Below are positions 28,901-37,298 of a stretch of 64,000 nucleotides of DNA, in pieces. The notes under the pieces were generated by a model, which was given only the letters and a program-made list of their open reading frames with translations, was not told the origin of the DNA and did no database searches. The stretch comes from Maricaulis maris (GTDB lineage: Bacteria > Pseudomonadota > Alphaproteobacteria > Caulobacterales > Maricaulaceae), in NCBI RefSeq assembly GCF_003634045.1, contig NZ_RBIM01000005.1, positions 186,001 to 250,000 on the forward strand. Direction: 5' to 3'. The position numbers were made by a program, and so were the translations under genes. Within the stretch, counting starts at the first letter, position 1, and the number at the start of each line of letters is the position of its first letter.

Positions 28901-29144
28901 TCAGTTCTTCCAGCCCTTCAATGGCGCGCATCTCGGTCTCGGTCGGGCGCACGATCAGGCGCTCGGCGTCTTCCGGCGAGATGCCATCCAGCGGAACCGC
29001 GACGATGACGAAGGGGAAGGGGATGTCCGGATCGGCTTCGCGCGGCAGGGTGATAAAGGCCAACAGGCCGGCGAGCAGCGCGCACACGAAGATCGCCAGG
29101 ATCATGCGCGCCCGGCCGATCGCGAAGTCGACAATGCCGGTCAA
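25941..29144 (-). CDS. RND efflux pump inner-membrane subunit
   Basis: A 1067-residue resistance-nodulation-division transporter of the AcrB/HAE1 fold: N-terminal helix, large porter domain, five-helix block, second porter domain and second helix block. In the proton relay helix, VGLLVDGAIVVVE keeps the first aspartate of the AcrB pair but has glycine for the second. The start is TTG 29144, which overlaps the adaptor stop as TTGA; GGAGGG lies about nine bases upstream and the protein begins directly with the family N-terminus. It is downstream of its adaptor gene on the minus strand. No TolC-like gene is nearby, so a shared outer-membrane channel is likely. Substrates are unknown. Confidence 0.93.
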   Translation of the reverse strand: MTGIVDFAIGRARMILAIFVCALLAGLLAFITLPREADPDIPFPFVIVAVPLDGISPEDAERLIVRPTETEMRAIEGLEELNGTAALGAGTLVAEFDVPFDADQSVLDVREAVDMARREYPEDVREPVIQEFNSALAPTIAVQIYGEAPERALYRTARMLEDELEALPQILQVDIQGLREEVLEIVIDPARLETYGVTYAQLFNAVQSNNRLIAAGSLDSGEARFQVKVPGLFEEADDALNLPLTRSGDTVVTLQDVATVRRTFKDADSFARYNGAPAYTLQVVRRSGENIMETAAAVRALTNGIAETWPETIRHDFSLDLSTYVRDSLQSLTSSIMLAIILVLIIVVAALGLRSALLVGIAIPSSFLFSFLLLDLYGLTVNFMVMFAMVLAVGLLVDGAIVVVEYADRKLAEGETRKQAYASAGKRMFWPIVSSTGTTLAAFVPFLFWNSIPGQYMAFLPMTLIFVLTSALVMALIFLPTLGSVFGRKGGVVDPDSAVAHLNAQEDSDPTDLPGLTGAYARTIARLVKRPAMVSVAALVIVVSVVMSFGATASNMRTEFFLDAEPEQLYVFVRARGNMSPTEQYELALEAETRLAGIEGIKGYYTVAGTPPGASPFDGVGAAPADSVARIFVEFEPFGQRPNGRLIERRIRDAMTGIPGVIIEVRPFQQGPPVGKDIQIELRSNDAPALEAATRLVRGYLDQMDGLADIDDTLPLPGVEWRLDVDREEAGRYGADVTQLGAAVQLVTTGTLVGRYRPDDADEEVDIRVRFPAADRDISRLDDLRVNTATGAVPISNFVTREARQRVDSISRRDGKRVLIVRANAAEGYAGNILLTELRGWINERVADGSIPRSVEVNYLGADEENAEAGAFFGGAMLASLFMMAVILLWQFNNFWHVVLTLQAVVLSVVGVLLGVMLTFPYISILFLGTGVVTLAGIVVNNNIVLIDTFQRLRGLGMPVDEAIVRTAAQRLRPVMLTTITTIFGLLPMVFQINADFAHGTLSIGGPASEWWVQLSAAVVWGLGFSTLLTLLLTPVLLGAPSRLARWLGFERRDASADENGDAQPAE

Positions 29145-30214
29145 CGGCCTGCACCCTCCGGCCGCACCTCGACCCGGGTGCCATCGGACACGAAGTCCTG
29201 GCCCAGCACGATGACGTCCGCCGTCTCCGGCAGACCGCTGATCCAGACTTGCTCACCATCATCGCTCAAGAGCTCGATCGGCAGGAAGCGGACCGTGTCA
29301 CCATCCTCGATGATGCGAACACCCAGATCACCGTTGGAGTCGAGCGCCAGGATGGAGGCGGGCACGCGGTGCGCCGGTTCCGGTGCCAGGTTGAGGCGAA
29401 TTTCGGCGGTCACACCCGAGCGGATCGCGCCGTCCGGATTGGGCACTTCCAGTTCGACGCGGAAGGTGCGGGTTGCTGGATTGGCGCGTCGTTCGACGAA
29501 GCGGATAGTGCCGTCAACCTGTTGCCCGCTGAGCAGGCGCGCGGTGCCGGGCATGCCCGGTTGCAGCGAGCCGACATCGCGTTCGGCCACTTCGGCGATG
29601 ATCAGGATCGGATCGAGCTGCAGCACCGTGCCGCAAGCGTCGCCGGTGCGCAGGAAGTCGCCGATCTCGGCGTCGCGGCCATCGAAATATCCGTCGAAGG
29701 GGACGCGCAGTTCGATATTGGCCAATTCCTCGCGGGCGGCCCGCAGCTGCGCCCGGGCGGCATCGCGAACGGCTTCCGCCGCGGCGACCTGGTTGGCCGA
29801 GCGGTGGCCACGGGCCAGCAGTTCGGCGGCGGCATCATATTCCAGCTGCCGGGTGCGCAGTTCGGCTTCCGCCTGATCGACGGCGGCGCCGCGGGCATCG
29901 ACATCAAGCCGACACACCACATCGCCGGCCGAGACCGGGCTGCCTTCCAGAATGGGTGCTTCAACGACACGGCCACCGGTTTCAGCCCGCACGGTGACGG
30001 CGCGGATCGCTTCGGTCCGCCCACGCAGGCGCAATTCCGCTGGCCGCGGTGCTGCCGTGACGGTGCGGGTGACGACTTCGAACAGGGGCTGGTCACCGGC
30101 CGACGCATCGCTTTCGGTGACCGCATCACTGCGGAAGACAGTGCCAAGGGTAAAAAGCAGGACAACCGCGACAAAGATGCCTGCCGCAGAGAGGTAGGAG
30201 GTATTCAACTTCAT
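29141..30214 (-). CDS. RND efflux periplasmic adaptor (membrane fusion protein)
   Basis: A 357-residue adaptor that should link the RND pump to an outer-membrane channel. An N-terminal hydrophobic anchor (AAGIFVAVVLLFTLG) is followed by a barrel/lipoyl half (RAETGGRVVEAPILEGSPV), an alpha-helical hairpin rich in A, E and R at about 90-155, and the matching lipoyl half (LRVPFDGYFDGRDAEIGDFL). The in-frame TTG at 30220 is an alternative, but ATG 30214 is likelier. Its stop overlaps the pump's TTG start by four bases, showing an operon with coupled translation. Confidence 0.92.
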   Translation of the reverse strand: MKLNTSYLSAAGIFVAVVLLFTLGTVFRSDAVTESDASAGDQPLFEVVTRTVTAAPRPAELRLRGRTEAIRAVTVRAETGGRVVEAPILEGSPVSAGDVVCRLDVDARGAAVDQAEAELRTRQLEYDAAAELLARGHRSANQVAAAEAVRDAARAQLRAAREELANIELRVPFDGYFDGRDAEIGDFLRTGDACGTVLQLDPILIIAEVAERDVGSLQPGMPGTARLLSGQQVDGTIRFVERRANPATRTFRVELEVPNPDGAIRSGVTAEIRLNLAPEPAHRVPASILALDSNGDLGVRIIEDGDTVRFLPIELLSDDGEQVWISGLPETADVIVLGQDFVSDGTRVEVRPEGAGR

Positions 30215-30357
30215 GGCCAAAATGTTCTCGTCGGGTGTCGCTCGACGCGGCGCCGATCCGGCGAACGCCGTTTACCCACCAGAGATACCTCCCATCCCGT
30301 TTTGTGGCGAGAAGAAATCCGCGACAAATTTGTCGCGCCCTTCCGCTCGTTTGATTG

Positions 30358-31539
30358 TCAGGCGACCTGACCGGCACACCAGCCGGACGACCATGCCCAT
30401 TGAAAGTTGTATCCGCCAAGCCAACCCGTTACGTCAACAACTTCTCCGATGAAAAACAGCCCGGGCGCGGTGCGGGCTTGAAGGGTCCGGCTGTCCAGCG
30501 ATGCGGTGTCGACGCCGCCCAGCGTGACCTCGGCCGTGCGATAACCTTCCGACCCCGTCGGGGTGAGCGGCCAGGCGGCCAGACGGTCGGTGAAAGCCTG
30601 CAGTTTCTTGTCCGACTGGTCGGCGAGATTGCCGGCCAGGCCGGCCTCCTCAACCAGCATCTGGGCGAGGCGTTTGGGTATGTGTTCGGCCAGCGCGGTC
30701 TGTATTGCCTGGCGGCCATTGTGCTGACGGGCGGCGCGCAGCAGGGCGAAGAAATCCAGATCGGGCCGGATATGCAGCCGGATTTCCTCGCCTTCCCGCC
30801 AGTATGAGGAAATCTGCAGGATGGCCGGGCCGGACAGGCCGCGATGGGTGAACAGCATCGCCTCTTCAAAACGGGTTTTGCCGTGACAGGCCGCGCCGTC
30901 GACGGCAACCCCGGCAAGCGGCTTGAAACGGGTCAGCGTGTCGGGATCGAAAGTCAGCGGCACGAGGCCGGGCCGGGTCTCGACCAGGCCAAGGCCGAAC
31001 TGGCGGGCGACCTCATAGCCAAAGCCCGTGGCGCCCATTTTCGGGATCGATTTGCCACCCGAGGCGATGACAAGGGAGGCCGTATCCAGTGTCGATCCGT
31101 CAGACAGTGTGACGGCAAAGCCCTCGCCCTTGCGCTCGACGCCGGTCACCGATGTCGAAAGGCGCAGCTCGCCACCCGCCTTGCGAAGATCGGACAGCAG
31201 GGCGGCGATGATGTCCTTGGCGGAATGGTCGCAGAAGAGCTGGCCCAGCGTCTTTTCATGCCAGGCAATGCCATGGCGATTGACCCAGTCGATGAAATCC
31301 CACTGGGTGTAGCGCTTCAGCGCTGACTTGGCGAAATGCCGGTTCTGCGACAGGAAATTTTCCGGCGTGGCGTGCATATTGGTGAAATTGCAGCGCCCGC
31401 CGCCGGAGATGCGGATCTTCTCGCCCGGCGCCTTGGCGTGCTCGATCAGCGTGACCGAGCGCCCGCGCTTGCCCGCCTCGATGGCGCACATCAGACCGGC
31501 GGCGCCGGCGCCAATGATGACGACATCACGGGGTGGCAT
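30358..31539 (-). CDS. HI0933/YhiN-family flavoprotein (NAD(P)/FAD-dependent oxidoreductase)
   Basis: A 393-residue flavoprotein. It starts with an FAD-binding Rossmann motif VVIIGAGAAGLMCAI, then the family signature KIRISGGGRCNFTN near residue 45. The C-terminal part holds GLSGPAILQISSYW and a closing FAD segment FFIGEVVDVTGWLGGYNFQWAWSSG, of which GGYNFQWAW is characteristic. The reaction of the YhiN group is unknown. The hydrolase gene upstream ends three bases before this start, so the two are probably co-transcribed, without an obvious shared pathway. Confidence 0.9.
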   Translation of the reverse strand: MPPRDVVIIGAGAAGLMCAIEAGKRGRSVTLIEHAKAPGEKIRISGGGRCNFTNMHATPENFLSQNRHFAKSALKRYTQWDFIDWVNRHGIAWHEKTLGQLFCDHSAKDIIAALLSDLRKAGGELRLSTSVTGVERKGEGFAVTLSDGSTLDTASLVIASGGKSIPKMGATGFGYEVARQFGLGLVETRPGLVPLTFDPDTLTRFKPLAGVAVDGAACHGKTRFEEAMLFTHRGLSGPAILQISSYWREGEEIRLHIRPDLDFFALLRAARQHNGRQAIQTALAEHIPKRLAQMLVEEAGLAGNLADQSDKKLQAFTDRLAAWPLTPTGSEGYRTAEVTLGGVDTASLDSRTLQARTAPGLFFIGEVVDVTGWLGGYNFQWAWSSGWCAGQVA

Positions 31540-31542
31540 GGC

Positions 31543-32481
31543 TCAGCCGGTGACCCGGTCGAGCCAGTCGGCAAAGGCGTCGATCTGGGCGTCGCGGCCG
31601 ATCTCGTTCATCGTTTCGTGGCGGAAATTCTTGAGCACTTCCAGGCGAACATCGGTCAGCCCGGCCTTCTTCAGGCGTTTGGCCAGGGCCTGCATCGATT
31701 TGCCACCCTCGGTCGCCGGGTCTTTCGAGCCGGCTATCAGGTGCATCGGCAGGGCCTTGGGCAGGGCGGCCAGCTTGCTGTCATCCTCGGCATGGGCGAC
31801 GCCTGTGAGAAAATCGCGCCACAGGGAGACCGTCGAGGGCCATCCGCTCAGCGGATCATTGACGTAGGCATCGACCTCATCGGTATCGCGCGACAGCCAG
31901 TCGGCATCGCTGCGGCCTTCCGGGAAGCGCTTGTTCCAGGCCTTGAAGGTGAGCGTGTCCAGCGTGTGGCTGGTCGCCAGCTTGCCGCCGCCGAACAGGG
32001 CTTCAAAGAAGAGCACCAAGCGCATCACGCCCTTCAACGGGCCGAGCGCCATATTGCCGTTCCAGATCGCCGCCGCCGTGACGCTGTCGGGCGCGCGAAG
32101 AATGTGATTGAAGGCGATCACCGAGCCCATGGAATGGCCGAAAATCACCAGCGGCAGGCCCGGCCAGCGACGCCGGGCCTCGGTGTGGACGGCGGCGACG
32201 TCCTGCATCAACTTGTCCCAGCCATTCTCGTCGGCAAAGCGCCGTGGCCCGCCGTCGCTGGATGTCGTCGCGCCATGACCGCGATGGTCCTGGGCGATGA
32301 CGTGATAGCCGCGTCCCGCCAGCTGCGCCGCCATGCGGGCATAGCGTCCGGCATGTTCGGCGAGGCCGTGATTGATGTGGACGATGCCGCGCGGTGTGGC
32401 GGTCGCATCGTGGGTATGGATCGCCAGATCGGCCCCGCTGGGGCTGGCCAACCGTTCGAGCCGGAATTCAGTGTCGCTCAT
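31543..32481 (-). CDS. Alpha/beta hydrolase, lysophospholipase/monoglyceride lipase type
   Basis: A 312-residue cytosolic serine hydrolase of the Hydrolase_4 group. Visible features: HINHGLAEHAGRY oxyanion region near 34, DHRGHGAT near 65, and nucleophile elbow FGHSMGS near 115. A late aspartate is in GSKDPA, and the histidine is in FRHETMNE. That block order is that of PldB/monoacylglycerol lipase-like enzymes. The start ATG 32481 follows GGAGGA. It is divergent from glpK with 86 bases between, so a glycerolipid link (lipase releasing glycerol, kinase using it) is attractive but unproven. Confidence 0.88.
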   Translation of the reverse strand: MSDTEFRLERLASPSGADLAIHTHDATATPRGIVHINHGLAEHAGRYARMAAQLAGRGYHVIAQDHRGHGATTSSDGGPRRFADENGWDKLMQDVAAVHTEARRRWPGLPLVIFGHSMGSVIAFNHILRAPDSVTAAAIWNGNMALGPLKGVMRLVLFFEALFGGGKLATSHTLDTLTFKAWNKRFPEGRSDADWLSRDTDEVDAYVNDPLSGWPSTVSLWRDFLTGVAHAEDDSKLAALPKALPMHLIAGSKDPATEGGKSMQALAKRLKKAGLTDVRLEVLKNFRHETMNEIGRDAQIDAFADWLDRVTG

Positions 32482-32567
32482 GCATCCTCCCGTTTGGTCA
32501 TGAACCTAGCGCGTTTTCTCCGGCGCCGTCAGGGCTATAGTCACAGTCGCAATCGGGGAGGATGGCG

Positions 32568-34064
32568 ATGTTTTCCAAACGCAAGGCACTGCTGGCGATC
32601 GATCAGGGCACGACCAGTTCGCGGGCGGTGATCTTCAAGCCGGATGGCGATGTCGTGGCCACCGCCCAGCGTGAATTCCAGCAAATCTATCCCAAGCCGG
32701 GCTGGGTCGAGCATGACCCCGACGTGATCTGGGCCACCGTCCGGGCCACCGCCCGTGAAGCCCTGGCGGCGGCCGACAAGGCCGGTGTCCGCGCCGAAGC
32801 GATCGGCATCACCAATCAGCGCGAGACGACCCTGGTCTGGGATCGCGCGACGGGTGAAGCGATCCACAATGCCATTGTCTGGCAGGACCGGCGCACCGCC
32901 GAGCGCTGCGCGGCGCTGCGGGCTGAAGGTCATGAGGCGATGGTCACGCAAAAGACCGGCCTTGTTCTCGACCCCTATTTCTCGGCCACCAAGATCGCTT
33001 GGATACTTGATCGTGTCGACGGCGCCCGGGCTCGCGCCGAGGCGGGCGAGCTGGCTTTCGGCACGGTCGACAGCTGGTTGATCTGGAAGCTCACCGGTGG
33101 CGCCGTCCATGCCACCGATGCGACCAATGCCAGCCGCACGGCGCTCTATGACATTACCGCCAATCGCTGGGATGAAGACCTCTGCGCCCTGTTCGATGTG
33201 CCGCCTGCCCTGTTGCCCGAGGTGCGCGACAGCGCGGGTGATTTCGGGGTGGCGGACAAGTCGGTATTGGGACAGGCGCTGCCGATCACCGGGGTTGCTG
33301 GCGACCAGCAGGCGGCGGCCATCGGTCAGGTCTGCCTGGCGCCCGGTGAGATGAAATCAACCTATGGCACCGGCGCTTTCGTGTTGATCAATACCGGCGA
33401 CAAGCCGGTCCGCTCCGGCAAGAAACTCCTGGCCACGATCGCCTATCGCATCGGCGGAAAGACGACCTATGCCCTGGAAGGTTCGGTGCTGTCGGCGGGC
33501 GCCACGGTGCAATGGCTGCGTGATGGTCTCGGCCTGATCGCCAAGTCGTCGGAGATCGAGGCACTGGCCCTGAGTGCCGATCCCGATAGCGGCGTTTATC
33601 TGGTGCCGGCTTTCACTGGTCTTGGGGCGCCCTATTGGGATGCCGAGGCCCGCGGCGCGCTGGTCGGGCTGACCCGGGGCTCGGGCCGGGCCGAAATTGC
33701 CCGGGCGGCGCTCGACAGTTCGGTGCATCAGACTTGCGACCTGCTCGATGCGATGGCGGCCGATGGTGTTGAAGCGCTCAGCCTGCGGGTCGATGGCGGT
33801 ATGGCGGCCAATGACGCGTTTCTGCAACGCCTCGCCGACCTGACCGGGATCGAGGCGGTGCGGCCGGTCAGCATTGAGGCGACCGCCTGGGGCGCGGCCT
33901 TCCTGGCGGGCCTGGGCTGCGGCATGTTTTCCTCACTCGAGGATGGTCGCAAGCTGTGGGCGGCCGACCGCCGCTTTGCTCCGGAGACGGACGAGGACCG
34001 GCGGAGGGCAGACCGCAAGGGCTGGCATGAGGCCGTGGCCCGGGTCCGCTCCGACGCTGTGTGA
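32568..34064 (+). CDS. glpK: Glycerol kinase
   Basis: Phosphorylates glycerol to glycerol 3-phosphate with ATP. The 498-residue FGGY-family protein shows LLAIDQGTTSSRAV near the start, GITNQRETTLVWDR near 85, VWQDRRTA near 105, GVAGDQQAA near 245, KSTYGTGAFVLINTG near 263 and the closing LRVDGGMAANDAFLQ near 408. ATG 32568 is seven bases after GGGGAGG; ATG 32562 is too close to that site. No glpF, glpD or glpR lies nearby. It converges on metB with four bases between stops. Confidence 0.95.
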   Translation: MFSKRKALLAIDQGTTSSRAVIFKPDGDVVATAQREFQQIYPKPGWVEHDPDVIWATVRATAREALAAADKAGVRAEAIGITNQRETTLVWDRATGEAIHNAIVWQDRRTAERCAALRAEGHEAMVTQKTGLVLDPYFSATKIAWILDRVDGARARAEAGELAFGTVDSWLIWKLTGGAVHATDATNASRTALYDITANRWDEDLCALFDVPPALLPEVRDSAGDFGVADKSVLGQALPITGVAGDQQAAAIGQVCLAPGEMKSTYGTGAFVLINTGDKPVRSGKKLLATIAYRIGGKTTYALEGSVLSAGATVQWLRDGLGLIAKSSEIEALALSADPDSGVYLVPAFTGLGAPYWDAEARGALVGLTRGSGRAEIARAALDSSVHQTCDLLDAMAADGVEALSLRVDGGMAANDAFLQRLADLTGIEAVRPVSIEATAWGAAFLAGLGCGMFSSLEDGRKLWAADRRFAPETDEDRRRADRKGWHEAVARVRSDAV

Positions 34065-34068
34065 CAGG

Positions 34069-35214
34069 TCAGGCCGATAGCGCCCGGTCGAGATCGGCGA
34101 TCTGGTCGGCCGGACTTTCCAGCCCGATCGAGAGCCGGATCAGGCTGTCGGCGACACCGGCTTCGGCCCGGGCTTCCGGTGACATCGAGGCATGGGTCAT
34201 CAGGGCCGGAATGCAGCACAGGCTTTCCACCCCGCCCAGCGACTGGGCCAGCGTGAAAATCTCCAGCGACGAGACGACGTCGCGCGGAGCGGGCGCGCCC
34301 TTGGCCAGTTCGAGGCTGATCAGCTGGCCGAACCCGTCCTGCTGGCGCAGGGCGAGGGCGTGGCCGGGGTGGCTTTCCAGTCCGGGATAATCGACCCGGG
34401 CGACGCGCGGATCGGCGTCCAGCCATCTGGCGACCTGAAGCGCGCTCTCGCACTGGGCCTTGGCCCGCAGCGGCAGGGTGCGCAGGCCTCGCAGGGCGAG
34501 ATAGCTGTCGAAGGCGGCGGCGCCCGTGCCGACGCAATTGGCCCACCAGGTCAGCTCGGCGACCCGTTCCGGATCGGCGCAGCACACCACGCCACCCACC
34601 ATGTCGGAATGGCCGTTGAGGAGTTTGGTCACCGATTGCACGGAATAGTCCGCGCCCCAGTCGAGTGGCCGCTGCAGGACTGGCGACATCACCGTATTAT
34701 CGACGGCCAGCTCGGTGCCGGCATTGCGGGCCAGGCGCACCAGGCCCTTGATGTCGGTGATGCGCAGGCGGGGATTGGACGGGGTCTCGGCGATGATCAG
34801 GGCGGCGTCCTCGTTGAGGGCGTCGGCGACCTTGTCGAGATCGGTGGTGTCGACATAGACCGGCACCAGACGACCGCCGCGACCGCGGGCATCGAGCAGG
34901 CGCCGTGTGCCGCCATAGGCGTCGTGCGAACAGATCACCCGGGCGCCATGTGGCAGGTCGTGCAGCAAGAGGTCGATCGCTGCCATGCCTGATCCGGTGA
35001 CGATGGCCCCGGCGGCGTTTTCCAGCTCGGCGATGGCGTCGGCCAGCAGTGAACGGCCCGGATTGGCGGTACGGGCATAGTCGAAGGCCGGCTGGATCGC
35101 CGGGTCCTCGCGCCGATAGGCGGTCGACAGCGACAGCGGCGGGATGACGGCGTTCCAGCTCCGGTCGGTGTTCAGACCGGCCCGGATGGCCTTGGTGCGT
35201 TGATCGCTCGACAT
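34069..35214 (-). CDS. metB: Cystathionine gamma-synthase-like trans-sulfuration enzyme
   Basis: PLP enzyme expected to join an acyl-homoserine with cysteine to give cystathionine, the third step of this operon. The 381 residues show YARTANPGRSLLADAIAELE near 45, GSGMAAIDL near 75, the PLP lysine in SVTKLLNGHSDMVGG near 190 and LRGLRTLPLR near 242. ATG 35214 follows CGGGAGCTGA; the longer frame to 35286 runs inside metX. The metX stop is one base upstream. Specificity could be direct sulfhydrylation (MetZ/MetY-like) instead, since family members are hard to separate by eye; gene order supports a methionine role. Confidence 0.85.
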   Translation of the reverse strand: MSSDQRTKAIRAGLNTDRSWNAVIPPLSLSTAYRREDPAIQPAFDYARTANPGRSLLADAIAELENAAGAIVTGSGMAAIDLLLHDLPHGARVICSHDAYGGTRRLLDARGRGGRLVPVYVDTTDLDKVADALNEDAALIIAETPSNPRLRITDIKGLVRLARNAGTELAVDNTVMSPVLQRPLDWGADYSVQSVTKLLNGHSDMVGGVVCCADPERVAELTWWANCVGTGAAAFDSYLALRGLRTLPLRAKAQCESALQVARWLDADPRVARVDYPGLESHPGHALALRQQDGFGQLISLELAKGAPAPRDVVSSLEIFTLAQSLGGVESLCCIPALMTHASMSPEARAEAGVADSLIRLSIGLESPADQIADLDRALSA

Positions 35215-35215
35215 G

Positions 35216-36154
35216 TCAGCTCCCGAAAATCTCGTCCAGTGTGGCGCCGATGATAGCGTCTTCCTTGAGGAAGGCGTCATGGCCAAAGACAGAGCTGAGC
35301 GTGATCAGCCGGCTCCGCGGTGTCCGCTTGGCGGCGTCGGCAATCTGGTCGGCGGGCACAAGCCGGTCCTCAAGCGCTGCGATGTAGGTCACCCGGCATT
35401 TCAGACCGCCGACCTCGACCCGGTGTTCGTCCATCGACCGTGACAGGGCAAGGAAACGTTGCGGGTCGACCGTGTCGGCCCAGGCTTCGCCACGCGCCGC
35501 CAGATAGGTGGCGACACCGCCGGCATCGCGGCTGTCCGGATCAGGATCGGCGAAGCGGGCCTCGAATTCGTCCGGTGTGCGATAGGTCGTCATGGCGAGG
35601 CGGCGGGCCAGGTCGAGTCCGGCCTTGCCATCGCCCAGGCGCAGCGCCATTTCGACCGTGTCGCGCTGGATCGAACGCCAGGCCTTGGCCATCTCGCTCG
35701 AGCGGTCGGCGGCCGAGATCACCACCAGTTCGCGCACCCGCTCCGGGGCCAATTCGGCCAGCGCCAGCCCGATCATGCCGCCATAGGAGGAACCGACAAT
35801 CGCCAGGTCGCGAATATCGGCCGCGTCGGCCAGGGCGAGAATGGCGCGGGCCTGGTCCTGTGTGGTCGGGAAGGGATGGATGTCGGCGCCGATGAAATCA
35901 AAGGACAGGATGCGATGGCGATTGGTATCGATCGGCTTGCCGGGGCCGGCCTGTTGACGCCACCAGCCTTCGCCCTCGACCGTGTCGGAGACATGGCGGT
36001 CAGACGAGATGCCGCCGAGGACCAGCACGGCCGGTGCGCCGTCCGGGCCGGTGATGCGTCCTGTGATGCGGACCGGGGAACCGGTCGCGGTCAGGGCGAT
36101 GGTCGAGATGTCGCGACATCGCAAGGCGGGTGGATGTTCCAAGGTCACGCTCAT
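35216..36154 (-). CDS. metX: Homoserine O-acyltransferase, MetX fold
   Basis: Activates homoserine by O-acetylation or O-succinylation, first committed step of methionine synthesis. The 312-residue alpha/beta-hydrolase-fold protein has the nucleophile motif VGSSYGGMIGLALAE near 125, the acid in EDRLVPADQ near 265, and the family histidine in GHDAFLKE near 295. That GHDAFL end is a MetX hallmark; the MetA family has a different fold. The acyl donor is not settled, since some MetX proteins use succinyl-CoA. It overlaps hom by four bases (ATGA) and abuts metB, so the three are one operon. Confidence 0.9.
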   Translation of the reverse strand: MSVTLEHPPALRCRDISTIALTATGSPVRITGRITGPDGAPAVLVLGGISSDRHVSDTVEGEGWWRQQAGPGKPIDTNRHRILSFDFIGADIHPFPTTQDQARAILALADAADIRDLAIVGSSYGGMIGLALAELAPERVRELVVISAADRSSEMAKAWRSIQRDTVEMALRLGDGKAGLDLARRLAMTTYRTPDEFEARFADPDPDSRDAGGVATYLAARGEAWADTVDPQRFLALSRSMDEHRVEVGGLKCRVTYIAALEDRLVPADQIADAAKRTPRSRLITLSSVFGHDAFLKEDAIIGATLDEIFGS

Positions 36155-37104
36155 CGCGTCCCGACCCTGTCCAGCAGCGCCCGGACATCTGACAGCACCG
36201 AGCCGGCGGTCGGTGCCTGGCCGGCACCCTTGCCATTGAGCACGATGGTGGTGCCGCTGGCGCAGCGGATTTCGACGGCGTTTTCCTCATTTTCGACCCG
36301 CGCCAACGGGTGGTCTTCCGGCAGGGCGATCAGGCGGACACTGGCGCTGACCCCGTCCTCGCCGGCGACCAGTTCAGCGAGCTGGCGATAACGCAGCCCG
36401 TGTTCGCGGGCCCCCAGTATCTGGCCGACCGAGAGGTCGAACAGGCTGTCGGCCGGGATGGTATGGGCGTCCGGCGCGATATCGAAGGCGGTGCGGGCGA
36501 TCAGGGCCAGCTTTGCGGCGGCGTCCAGCCCGTCCAGATCGGCGCTGGGGTCTTCCTCGGCAAAACCGGCGGCCTGGGCGGCGGTTATGGCGTCGTCAAA
36601 GCCGATGCCGTTTTCCAGCAGGCCGAGTACAAAATTGGAGGTGCCATTCAACACGCCGCGAACCCGGGTGATGGTCTCGCCGGCAGCTTTCAGGCGGGCG
36701 ACGGTCTCCAGCACCGGCACGCCACCGCCAACCGCGGCGGAATAGGCAAAGCCGGTGCCGGCGCGGCGGGCGCGGGCTTCAAGGTCCGGGCGGCGGGCGA
36801 TGACAGCCTTGTTGGCAGAGATGACATGGATGCCGCGTTCGACCGCGAGGGCCAACGCTTTCTCGGCAGCGGCGCAATCGGGAAGGCCGTCAATGACCAG
36901 GTCCGGCCCGGTATCGAAAGCGGCGGCGAGATCGGTCAGCCAAGCATAACGCTCATCGCCCCTGCGGCGTGGCTTGCGGGTGACGATGGCGGCGATCTCG
37001 ACCTGGGCTTCCATGGCTTCCAGCCCGGCCAGGACACCGGCATTGACCGTGCCGCAGCCCAGCAGGACCACGCGCAAGCGTGGTGTCAGAGCCGTCGCCG
37101 GCAT
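36151..37104 (-). CDS. hom: Homoserine dehydrogenase without ACT domain
   Basis: Reduces aspartate semialdehyde to homoserine with NAD(P)H. Visible: Rossmann motif VVLLGCGTVNAG near residue 11, NKAVIARRP near 95, and the signature VLNGTSNFVLGLLE near 150 running into AEEDPSADLDGLDAAAKLAL. At about 317 residues it ends where the catalytic domain ends, so the C-terminal ACT domain of ordinary bacterial enzymes (about 430 residues) is missing. The start is uncertain: ATG 37104 fits the family, ATG 37143 adds 13 residues, and neither has a strong ribosome binding site. It is first gene after the SAM-II riboswitch, followed by metX and metB. Confidence 0.9.
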   Translation of the reverse strand: MPATALTPRLRVVLLGCGTVNAGVLAGLEAMEAQVEIAAIVTRKPRRRGDERYAWLTDLAAAFDTGPDLVIDGLPDCAAAEKALALAVERGIHVISANKAVIARRPDLEARARRAGTGFAYSAAVGGGVPVLETVARLKAAGETITRVRGVLNGTSNFVLGLLENGIGFDDAITAAQAAGFAEEDPSADLDGLDAAAKLALIARTAFDIAPDAHTIPADSLFDLSVGQILGAREHGLRYRQLAELVAGEDGVSASVRLIALPEDHPLARVENEENAVEIRCASGTTIVLNGKGAGQAPTAGSVLSDVRALLDRVGTR

Positions 37105-37239
37105 TGTGTGAAGGGGGTAATCAAGCGCCGCAACCAGGGACATCGAACCACAATCCGTCTGGGCGGATAGCGCGGCACGCCGATTGCGGGATGCTGCCGA
37201 GGCGAAAATATGCGTGGCGTTTGCCGGGCCTCGTCTGAT

Positions 37240-37295
37240 CCGCTTTAGCCGCACTTTTTCCGCGCCCGCAAGCTAGACATCAAATCGGCGCGACT
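37240..37295 (-). ncRNA. SAM-II riboswitch upstream of hom-metX-metB
   Basis: On the minus strand the leader reads CGCGCC-GAUUUG, a short loop with UAGCUUGC, then GGGCGCG, an A-rich linker and GCGGCUAAAGC. The CGCGCC and GGCGCG arms form a perfect six-base P1, and the loop UAGC can pair with the later GCUA as the pseudoknot. GAUUUG, GCUUGC and GCUAAA are the conserved positions I recall for the SAM-II (metA) motif of alphaproteobacteria. It should bind S-adenosylmethionine and lower expression of the methionine operon. The predicted transcription start falls at its 5' edge. Confidence 0.88.
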
Positions 37296-37298
37296 TCA

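Noticed and set aside
27138-29876. 912-residue open frame opposite the RND genes
   Set aside because: Fully antisense to two well-supported genes; low-complexity G, D, Q-rich translation without family motifs. Long antisense frames are expected at this GC content.
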